Assembly (NCBI GenBank): GCA_037042915.1
Contig: CM073199.1
Location: 310,001-374,000 of the forward strand
Direction of reading: 5' to 3'
Source: Auricularia sp. M13
Lineage: Eukaryota; Basidiomycota; Agaricomycetes; Auriculariales; Auriculariaceae
Length of the DNA: 64,000 nt
Under the pieces are notes generated by a model, which worked only from the letters and a program-made list of their open reading frames with translations, searched no databases and had not been told where the DNA came from. Position 1 is the first letter of the stretch. Each line of letters begins with the position of its first letter. Positions 56,376 through 64,000 of this stretch are shown here, one piece after another. The position numbers and the translations under genes were made by a program.

Positions 56376-57452
56376 TCAGCCGGCCTCGTAGCGCGGTGGC
56401 GGGTCCTGCCCGGGCTGCAGCACGGTGCCGGTCAGGAGGTCGATGTGGCGCGCGCGGGAGGAGGTCGTGACACGGTGCACGACGATGGGCGACGCGGAGG
56501 GCAGCAGCACGGGCGACGCCGGCTGCGGCGGAGGCGGGGGCGGAGGTGGCTGCGGCGATGGGAGATGCACCTGCGAGCGGCTTGCGGAGCGGAACGGCAG
56601 CCAGTCGGTCGAGCCGAGCAGCGGCGAGGTGGGCGCGACGGGCGGGAGCAGGGGTACGGGCACGCCCTTGGGCTGCGGGAGCGGGCGCGAGGAGGAGGGC
56701 GAGCTGGCCGTCGTCGTTGTCGGCGCTGTCCCGAGCGAGGAAAACGAGTGCGCGCTCTTCAGGTGCTGGTTGTACGCCGGGGACGCAGGGGCGGTCGGCG
56801 GGCGCCGCTGGGCGTCGGAGGACGTCCGGGTAGAGTGCAGCTGCGGCGTGGAATGTTGCCGCCGTGTGCGCCGCGGCCGCTTCTCGTCCGTCGACGGGCC
56901 CGACAGGACGCGTCCGCCGGTAGCGGTCACGTCGGACGCAGTCAGGCTCGTCGTTTGGCTCTGCGTCAGGCCCGACGTTTGCGAGCGGTTTGCCGAGCTC
57001 GGGCGGCGCGACGAAGGAAGCGGCGACGTGGGCTTGCTACCCTTGGAGCCTGGACGGTGGTACGACACCAGTCGGGGCGCGTGGTCAGCTGAGGGCGCGG
57101 GCTGCGGAGGAGAAGCTGGCGCCCTACCCGGTCGCGGGGACATGGTCGGCGGGTACGTGTTGTTGCTGTCCACGCTCGGGCGCCCGCCGCGCCTGCTCGA
57201 GCTCGTCGACTGCACGTCGGGCAGGACGGGGTCTGCAGGCGACGGCGGCCGGCGCAGCGACTTCCTGGACGGCTTGGACCTGGGCGTTGCCGCGGGCGTA
57301 GGGAGCGGGACGGTGTCCGGGTTGATGTCGAGGTCGATGGTGCGCTCGGGCAGCACGAAGGCGTCGATTTGCGACGCGGTCTGGCGCGTGTTGCGCCGGT
57401 GCGCGCTGCGCGCCGCGCTGCTGCTGCTGCTGCCTCCAAAGCAGCACAACAT
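56376..57452 (-). CDS. Disordered Ser/Pro/Arg-rich protein, unknown function
   Basis: A single open frame. I prefer ATG 57452 (MLCCFGGSSSSSAARSAHRR, 358 residues) over the upstream start at 57500 because the N-terminal Cys-Cys-Phe-Gly stretch looks like a lipidation site. That is inference. The body is low-complexity: RTIDLDINPDTVPLP, Pro-rich runs (LPSPQPPPPPPPPQPASP) and a C-terminal segment HIDLLTGTVLQPGQDPPPRYEAG, which ends in a PPxY-like motif (PPPRYE). The whole protein is predicted to be disordered and may be a membrane-associated adaptor. The complementary strand is also open, but its frames are equally repetitive and lack such features. Confidence 0.55.
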   Translation of the reverse strand: MLCCFGGSSSSSAARSAHRRNTRQTASQIDAFVLPERTIDLDINPDTVPLPTPAATPRSKPSRKSLRRPPSPADPVLPDVQSTSSSRRGGRPSVDSNNTYPPTMSPRPGRAPASPPQPAPSADHAPRLVSYHRPGSKGSKPTSPLPSSRRPSSANRSQTSGLTQSQTTSLTASDVTATGGRVLSGPSTDEKRPRRTRRQHSTPQLHSTRTSSDAQRRPPTAPASPAYNQHLKSAHSFSSLGTAPTTTTASSPSSSRPLPQPKGVPVPLLPPVAPTSPLLGSTDWLPFRSASRSQVHLPSPQPPPPPPPPQPASPVLLPSASPIVVHRVTTSSRARHIDLLTGTVLQPGQDPPPRYEAG

Positions 57453-57500
57453 CCGTTTAACGGGCAGAGGAACGCGCAAGACAAGCCGCAGACGCGGCAC

Positions 57501-59264
57501 GGCGGATTAGACGTCGAGGGCTGCACAGCAGCAACACGGCCCCGGTGACGCACGGGACTGCCTTGGTCGTACAGGCTTGCGGCGCTGGGGCGCGAGTAAA
57601 GGTAACGCAGCAGCGAGAGCGCAACCGCAAGGGGCGAGAGGAGGAGAGTAGCGCGCGGACAAAAAGCAACAGCAAGCAGCGCGTCTATCGCCGTTGTGTC
57701 CCCAGTCCAGTCTTGTGTCGGCGTGCTTCCTATTGCACCCTGCGCGTCAGCACGCTTGCCCGCCGTCAAAGGCTCTCGCGGGCCCGACTCACCGCTGTCC
57801 CCGCGTCGGTTCCTTGCGTTCCTGGCCGGCGTCCAGGAGAGAGATGCCAGCAGCCAGGCGCGCCCGCACAAATTGGAAGAAGCATCATGGGTGCGCGATC
57901 CGGCGGGACAACGTGCGCGCATGTGGCCGGCACGCTTGATCCGGTTTAGTCCCTGTTTGCAGCATCCCAAAGTCGGCCCACGGATTTTCGGCTAGATAGA
58001 AAGCTCCCCTATTCAAGCGGTAAAAAAAAACTGGTAAGACGGCTACCCGAAGAGTGCAAGGTCACGCCTGAGCGAGGAGGATCGAGCGGGAGATCAAAAT
58101 CTCCGAGTCGCGCGGATGTAACAGTCTCGGGTTTCCTTCGCGCTTCTGAAGGCTCCGCGACAAGACTAAGGTTCCCCAAACCACTGCTGCAGTACAGTGT
58201 TACTGTAACCCTTCCGTGGAGAGCGCAAGTCGCGTCGGCCCGGTATCATCGACCTTCAAGACGTCAATGCGAGGCGGCGGAGGCAGCGCGACTACAAAGT
58301 CCAAATACATGCATGTGTCAGTGGTGGTCGTTTGGAATGCCATTGGACGCGCCCATGTAGCGCCAAGCACCTCTGGACACGAGACAAACGGACAAACGAC
58401 CCTGACAGCTCCAGGAAGGGAACGGAATAACCATGGAGCAGCGAGACGCTGTCGCCGATCGCAGCAGTGCTGCCCAGGAACGCGCTGCACGACCATTGGA
58501 AGACACGTGCTTCCACTCGGAGTGATGTCGACGAATTATGTAGCCCACTGAGCAGAATCGAGCAACAGAATGACGAGTTTTTGAGGCTCAAGGAAGTGCA
58601 AGCCGATAGGTAGCGCAGTGGGATGCTTGGAGTTTGTAGCAGATGAAACTGCACGCACAGGTGAACGAGCTCAGCGCGCCGCCCAAGGCGGCCGAAAAAG
58701 GCGATGGAAAGCGCGGAGCGCCGTGTGTTAGCATCTGCCGGGCGGTACAGCAGCACAGACACTGAGCAGCGTGCAGCTCACGGCGCACAGGACGTGGACA
58801 GTGGTGGAGAGACGGGAAAAGCGAAACGGCCGATCCAGCCTTTTATGTTGGCAACTCAATCGAACGCCGACGATGCAGCCTGACTGAGGAAAACGCCTCC
58901 AACAAGGTTCCCGACAATCCCGGGGCTTCGGTCTTCCGCGGCCTCTCCATCGATGATCGATTCAGGCGATCGGCCTCATTGTGCCCGCATTCTTCTGAAG
59001 GAGATGCAATACCGGCTGGGCAAACGGTACTCACGATTGGCGCAAAACATACCGAGAGACGATCATAGATGTGATTGAGAAAACGCCTTCACCGGCGCTG
59101 GGCCTGATGAATGGACCCCTTCCCAGCCTTTTAGGATTGTCTGGTTGTTCAGAACGTTTCGTACAGCAGAGAAGTATCCCATTGGTGATCAGCAAATTAC
59201 ATTCGACAAAATTAAAGGTTGTAACGTTCAATTCCGTAAACCACACGATCAGAAGGCTAACCAG
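57501..59264. other. No gene recognised
   Basis: This holds the upstream region of the preceding gene and short frames. The minus-strand frame at 58292-58762 overlaps others and has no domain. Confidence 0.4.
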
Positions 59265-59570
59265 TCACAGCAAAGCAATACAAGAAGAGGATATTGAGCG
59301 CAATGAATACTCGAACTGTGAATACGAGGGAGTGTTAGGATTCTCGAAGCTCGGAACGCGCTCAGTCTCACCGTTGGCAGAGCGAATTGACAGCAGGAGA
59401 CTCCCATTCTGATTAGAAACACTTGCCCGTTGACGTTGAGTGAGGGTCCACCCACTTCGCATGGTTCGGATAGTTCCACATGACGGCGAACTCAGTGCAA
59501 GTGCAGAAGAGACCCCGGCAAGGACGATGACGAGGGAGAGAATAACAGAGGCTGCAGCTTGAGGACGCAT
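59265..59570 (-). CDS. Small putative secreted protein
   Basis: 101 residues from ATG 59570. The N-terminus MRPQAAASVILSLVIVLAG followed by VSSALA is a textbook signal peptide with a likely cut after Ala. The mature part is polar (SSPSCGTIRTMRSGWTLTQR, then NGSLLLSIRS). A TATA-like element lies about 40 bp upstream. I do not recognise the family. Introns further downstream cannot be excluded, so the C-terminus is uncertain. Confidence 0.5.
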   Translation of the reverse strand: MRPQAAASVILSLVIVLAGVSSALALSSPSCGTIRTMRSGWTLTQRQRASVSNQNGSLLLSIRSANGETERVPSFENPNTPSYSQFEYSLRSISSSCIALL

Positions 59571-59610
59571 TCGTAGTTCAGGTTTTGACGCGGGGTGATG
59601 TATGCTGGGC

Positions 59611-59618
59611 TTAATATA
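59611..59618 (-). promoter_or_regulatory. TATA-like element of the secreted-protein gene
   Basis: TATATTAA on the minus strand, ~41 bp upstream of ATG 59570. Confidence 0.45.
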
Positions 59619-59902
59619 TGAGGAAACGAGCGTAAGTCGCACGGCGCACAATGGCAATTGTGTCCGAGGAAGCTTGGAGGAAGCCAGTAAAGAAGGCCGG
59701 GAGCTTTAGCATGCATTCCCGGCCGCTACCCAACTTCCGGACAACGGAGACGCTGCCAAGGTCAGAGCCCTGAGCAGACTCTAGCTGCTGGAAAATCCTA
59801 CTGCACTTGAATGTCGCATAAATAGATTCAGTTGAAATCGGGACGTTATATTATACTGTACATCTGCTTTATCGTCAGCGAAATACAATACACAACCTGT
59901 GT

Positions 59903-60474
59903 CTATGCGGCGGCGTTGGGATACGAAGGTGGTGCAGCACCTCCAGGCGGGGCGCCAGCGGTTGCTGCGTTCATCGCGGCAGTGTTGCTGGCCATCGCCG
60001 CATTGTTGGCAGTCATGGCTGCGTTGTTCGCTGTCATTGATGGTATGACACCGGGCCCATTCTGTGCGACAAGTGAGCCAGGATGGATTATCGAGCAGGT
60101 CGTGACATACCCCGTAGAAATAGGGCCTCCGCCGCCTGTTGCTGGCTCGTATAGCTGCTCCGCCAATGCAGCATGCGACGATGAACCAGAAGACAAGGCC
60201 CGCGATGATCAGACCAACTGAAAGAGACAGACGGTATCAGTGAGCCTGGTCAAGGTACAGCGGCAGCAATAAGTATGCGGTACTAACGAATGACCATCCC
60301 GACGGTGAATGCGATGCGCTGTCCGCGCTCGACGAGGAAACCAGTATGGTCAATGTCATTCGCGAACGGCGAGGAGTTCTGGAACGGCGAGTCGTCCGAG
60401 TCAAACTGAGGGGAGGGCGCGGCCCAGACGGAGGTGAGCGCAAAGGCGGTGATTGACAAGGCGGTTTGAATCAT
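59903..60474 (-). CDS. Small signal-peptide/TM protein with Ala/Asn-rich tail
   Basis: Three exons, 60474-60288, 60217-60111 and 60061-59903, rejoin in frame (introns GTTAGT...TTTCAG and GTATGT...CACAG) to give 150 residues. The signal peptide (MIQTALSITAFALTSVWAA) is followed by a short extracellular part and a TM helix (GMVILGLIIAGLVFWFIVACCIGG). A basic RASNRRRRP and a tail with the repeat MTANNAAMTANNAAM, ending APPGGAAPPSYPNAAA, follow. The tail contains a PPSY motif. It is probably a small type I membrane protein of the plasma membrane; function unknown. Confidence 0.75.
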
Positions 60475-60968
60475 GATTAGAGAGGATCGTCAACTCTCGA
60501 GATGTGGATACGAAGAGTATTGGCTTATATATGATTCGACTTGACCAGCGCCAATCTGCCTGAGCATTGAAGCGTGTCTTCTGCAGTGTCCGGGTGTGCT
60601 GCGGCAGTGCTGTTGCGCAGCAGAACAAATGTTTTCAAATTCCGACCATCAGCCGGTTCGCCGTAAAATCCCGGGCTCCTTCCAGTTCGCAACCAGTCCG
60701 CTCTCACGGCTTTGTTGTGCAGTTGGGAAGATTGGCCCCTGGGATTAGCCACGAATATCAATGCCAAAACGACGGTGAGCTTTTCCTGCTCCGCGCGCTG
60801 AATCAGAATGCGATGCCAGGGGCTGAATGGCAAACGTGCAGATTGTGCGTTCAGCTCGTGGAATATAACGTACGCAGTCTCGATAAGTTCCAGCTCGCCA
60901 GCATTCCGCTGGAGCTAGCAGATTGTATCAAAACCATCGTCATCAACCTAAGGCACTGACTTGCGACT
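60475..60968. other. Possible decayed 5' part of the next gene
   Basis: A plus-strand frame here ends FQLASIPLELADCIKTIVIN near 60950. Its end resembles the beginning of LRR-type F-box companions, but I could not connect it to the frame at 60969 by an intron of normal size. Confidence 0.35.
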
Positions 60969-61730
60969 GAATTACCTGCTCTGGCTCTCTTGCTTTATGC
61001 ATGTCGCAATGCGACATTCCTTCACGTCACGACACCGAGCATTACTGGATTTTCTGAGCTCCTTCCGCGACCGCTCTATAATCTACAGGACGTTATAATC
61101 ACCAGTTATCTTGCGCCGGGCCTCCCTGCACCCGAATTTACTGCGCTGGTACATGCGTTGCCCAATTTGCGGAGAGCCATGCTTCTTCCCCCTGCTTCAG
61201 ACCCAGTTGATGGCCCTGACGACGTCCACCTCGAATTCTTGTCGCTGATGACATGGCATTGCTCCGCGCTGCCGCTACTCCTATGACACTGGACAGCGCG
61301 CAGTGTTTTGCTCATGACTTTCAAAAGCACACGGGTGCATCTCGAACACGCTGACTGGACAACAGGCGCCTCTCTGCCAGAGCTCACAACTCTGCGCTTG
61401 ATTTACGAGCACTTTCACATCGGCGACCCCGCACCCGCGCTGTCCTTCATCTCTGCTTGCACTCACCTGCGAAGATTCGAGCTACGTGCGACGGACGCCG
61501 AAATCGCTGTCACCCTTCCCGCGATCCTTAGTCTTTGCTGCTTGCGTGAGTTGGAAGTCTCCTTCCGCTCACTCACTGCGCCAGAACACGTCGATGCAGT
61601 CCGCCGTCTTCTGCTGGACGGCCTGCCCAACACGATGCACATGCTCGGTATCAACCTGCCATCGCAAGAGCGTCGATTAAACGAACTACATGCGTTCTGT
61701 CGAGCGCGCCGCATTATGTGCTTCATCTGA
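60969..61730 (+). pseudogene. F-box/LRR-like protein, decayed
   Basis: One frame holds leucine-rich repeats typical of F-box companions: ELPALALLLYACRNATFLHV, LYNLQDVIITSYLAPGLPAP, ALVHALPNLRRAMLLPP, then ELTTLRLIYEHFHIGD and LSLCCLRELEVSFRSL. It ends with LNELHAFCRARRIMCFI. A single in-frame TGA at 61284-61286 interrupts it, and no GT-AG intron removes that codon. The 5' part with an F-box is not recognisable. It is probably a dying member of the host F-box/LRR set. If the stop is a sequence error, the gene might still be expressed. Confidence 0.5.
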
Positions 61731-61880
61731 GAGGCTATTGGTCGCTAGTCGAGCACGTTAATCGCTATCCTCGAGCATATTGGGTATATTTTGGTCTCCA
61801 TTTTTTCCGGATGGAGGCGGGGTCGGCCTATTCGGGTTGAGCGGCGCTTGGAATCTGCTTTGCCTCCACACCAATCCACA

Positions 61881-62454
61881 ATGGCAGAGCCCACGGCAAC
61901 AGCTGCAGAGCGCTGTTTCAGCCTGCTGTTGAGTGACTTCATGGCCTTTCTGAGTCTACCGGACATTCTGCGCGTTATGGGCGGTCAATCGTTGCTGGCG
62001 CGATCACGCAATCAATCATCCACCGTACTACGGCGACTTGCACCTATCGCTGCGGCACGCACCGTGGTAGCCTCAAATACCTGCTGAATCTTTCTTGCTG
62101 CGCTTGGAGCGCTCGGCTGGACGGCCTGTGTGGCTAGAGCTGGGCGCCGATGATCCTCCGAGTCTTATAAAGGCCGTAGCGAATCATCTCGACCATCTGA
62201 CCCTGCGCCAATTGCCAGAGCGGTCCTTTGCGCTGATTCTGAATGCCCTCTGCCGCCCCGCGCCTCTGCTGCGTAAACTGGATCTGATGTATGCGCCGCA
62301 CACAGTCTATGCTGGCTACACCATGCCGCCATTTGTGGTCCCACCATTGCAGCCTGTAATTGTGCTCCTTGCTGAATTTCTAGCGGGACTTGCTTCTCGC
62401 CCAAAAAAGCCTCAGCTAGGTTGCTGTCTCCCAAAGTTATATTTCGGAACGTAA
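61881..62454 (+). pseudogene. F-box protein, family 1, truncated copy
   Basis: It begins like the genes at 12212 and 15931: MAEPTATAAERCFSLLLSDF, then MAFLSLPDILRVMG. A frameshift near 62000 is followed by HPPYYGDLHLSL and a TAG, then the frame continues with ESFLLRLERSAGRPVWLELG, ALCRPAPLLRKLDLMY and on to 62454. The remaining two thirds of the family 1 protein are missing. It is a 3'-truncated relic 45 kb from the main cluster. Confidence 0.75.
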
Positions 62455-62646
62455 TTGCATTTTGTTGGTTTCAATTCGCCCTCTTGGTTCTGACTCATCA
62501 ACTGACCCTTTTCTCAAGTGCGTCTCGTCGAACAATAATGGAACCGTCTTACAGCGCCTATAATCCGACAGATTCCAACAGCAGAACAGACAATGACTAC
62601 AGTACTACGCCTAACGCATACGCGATGCGCACATGCACACACCGAC

Positions 62647-63550
62647 TCAGATCAGAGCCCATTCTTCTTCTTCTTGCGCTTTACTCTCAGATTCATCCTT
62701 CTTGGCATGGCGGGCTTTCTTTTTGGCCGACTTCTGTTCTGATACCACGCCTTCCAACCTGCTCTCAAGTTCCTCGAGTCTCTTCTCCAGCTGGGAAGTA
62801 TAGTCTGCGTCTTCACTCTCTAGTTCATCTGGAAGTCCGACATCAGTACCTGGAAAAAATGATTTGCAACGGCAGACGAACCACTCGAAGACCTGCGGCG
62901 CTTGTTCCCATGTCGCTTTCTGTGACGGCCGTCGCCTTCTCCGCCGTCTGACTCTTCTGCGACAGCGGTCAGTATGAATCACACATTCCCGGGGGGACTG
63001 TACGGAACCACTCTCTGGGGTATCCTTCCTATAATTGTGACTGTCCTTCTCGTGCCGGACTAGCGGGGCAGCTGCGCGGAACGCCCTGCCGCAGATCTTT
63101 GAGCCTTTGTCAACACACTCTTCCTCTCGCAACCTATCGCAGAAAACGAACCGTGCACTTGTAGGGCCTATACCACCTCGGAAGGTGGGCTGTAACCTGA
63201 TGTGAGAAATCTTCTCTATATGATCATTCCTGTAGCATGGCTTACCACGAAGGTGTATGCCAAATCCCCCCTTTTCAAAAACCCGGGTGCATTTACCCCA
63301 CTGGCACTGATAGGCCTCTCCAGGATCGATGATGGGCATATGATGCTCTATCATATGCTCCCAGAGTTCGCTGGCGCCTTCATCGGTGTGGGCGAACGTC
63401 TGGTCGCAGCGAATCCAGAGACATTGCAATTTGTCGGTGGCCGAGGAAGGGAGGCTGTGCTCGGTGGCGATGTGCTTCTTCATACTTTGGCGCGCGAGTA
63501 CAGCGTAACCGCACCCCGGCAGGCTGCAGACGTATGGGAGGTGGTCCGTA
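62647..63550 (-). CDS. C2H2 zinc-finger protein with C-terminal coiled coil
   Basis: The exon begins after a CTTTACAG acceptor (63551-63553). It contains finger 1 YVCSLPGCGYAVLARQSMKKH, finger 2 LQCLWIRCDQTF...HMIEHH, a degenerate finger YQCQWGKCTRVF...LRGKPC, and a later finger CVDKGSKICGRAF...HEKDSH. It then has a basic Arg cluster (RRRVRRRRRRRP), a linker, and a coiled coil (SQLEKRLEELESRLEGVVSE) with a Lys/Glu-rich end stopping at 62647. It is probably a nuclear DNA-binding protein. The upstream exon with the start codon was not found, because the sequence before the acceptor is the repeat at 63578 onward. The gene may be truncated by an insertion. Confidence 0.6.
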
Positions 63551-63577
63551 CTGTAAAGCTAATAATTATTACCGCGT

Positions 63578-64000
63578 CACGCGTCACGGAGGCCTCATGG
63601 CCCGGTAATAAACACGTTTTGTAGCATGTCACGGGCTCCTCATGGTAATAGGGTGTCACGGTGTTCGAATACTGAATTTCTCACCGGTAACCGTCCGGAG
63701 CGGCGCGCCTTCGGCGCGCAGATTGTACAAGTTACATAACAGCAAAATTTCACAGAATCTCTGCAGAAACACAGTGTTTGGCATCCCTATGGTCGATGTA
63801 TTGCACAGATAAAGTGTTTGAGGGCCTGAGGAGGCCCCAGAAACAGCCTAGAAATGAGATAACTGTATCAAATACTCTTTCTCACTGTCCAGTTGTGCCT
63901 TGTTCTGCTGAGAAGCGCTGATTGAGCCAAAATTTATCTTGTATGTCTGGAAATGTCACGTGTCACGGGTGCCCCAAGGTAATGTCTCCGACATGTCACG
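63578..64000. repeat. Repeat-rich edge with GTCACGG...GGTAAT units, probable transposon end
   Basis: The unit GTCACGG-(G/A)-xxCC(T/C)CA-(T/A)GG-GTAAT appears at about 63584, 63636 and 63966, with extra GTCACG copies at 63578, 63655, 63957 and at the last bases of the window. Such arrays are typical of subterminal zones of DNA transposons. No boundary or target duplication can be fixed because the element runs off the window. Confidence 0.5.

Noticed and set aside
56425-57510. Plus-strand open frame of 361 codons
   Set aside because: Opposite to the Ser/Pro-rich gene at 56376-57452. Both strands are open because of repeats, and the plus strand lacks features such as the N-terminal Cys motif and the PPxY-like end.

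Overview
The window looks like nuclear DNA of a mushroom-forming basidiomycete (Agaricomycetes). The signs are short GT-AG introns of about 45-70 bp inside most genes, F-box multigene families, DUF6533-type membrane proteins, a Plavaka-type (CMC superfamily) DNA transposon with a DUF6532 gene, a compact P450-like gene, and a eukaryotic tRNA-Leu with A and B boxes. There is no bacterial operon organisation. This assignment is inferred from protein content and gene structure, not from a database search.

Layout. 1-12 kb: the tail of an F-box gene, a TA-flanked MITE, a decayed HAD-type phosphatase gene, tRNA-Leu(AAG), a C2H2 zinc-finger gene and a small palindromic MITE. 12-26.5 kb: an F-box cluster of two families. 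Family 1 is at 12.2 kb, 14.3 kb (broken) and 15.9 kb. Family 2 is at 18.1, 21.4 and 25.0 kb. A hAT-type MITE, a phosphatase fragment, a polytopic membrane protein gene and an Old Yellow Enzyme gene lie among them. 27.9-29.3 kb: a short, apparently young LTR element without coding capacity. 30.6-39.1 kb: two DUF6533-type membrane proteins, two single-pass membrane proteins and one ectodomain/TM protein.

40.27-48.32 kb: an 8.05-kb Plavaka element, which I think is the most informative part of the window. It has matching terminal inverted repeats and a TA target duplication. It splits a paralogue of the neighbouring ectodomain/TM gene into two halves. It carries a transposase gene, a small gene with a basic tail, and a DUF6532 gene. 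It has itself been hit by an 836-bp nested element inside the transposase and by a 749-bp hAT-type MITE with a perfect 8-bp duplication.

48.3-64 kb: the other half of the split gene, a compact cytochrome P450-like gene, a third DUF6533-type gene, a disordered Ser/Pro-rich protein, a putative small secreted protein, a small signal-anchored protein with an Ala/Asn tail, two decayed F-box/LRR-like genes, a C2H2 gene, and at the right edge a repeat-rich stretch that looks like the end of another mobile element.

The genes do not form one pathway. The window is an accessory, repeat-rich, fast-evolving region made of multigene families (F-box adaptors, membrane proteins) with layered transposon insertions. 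Most CDS spans cover introns, and exon borders are given only where splice sites could be read with reasonable confidence.
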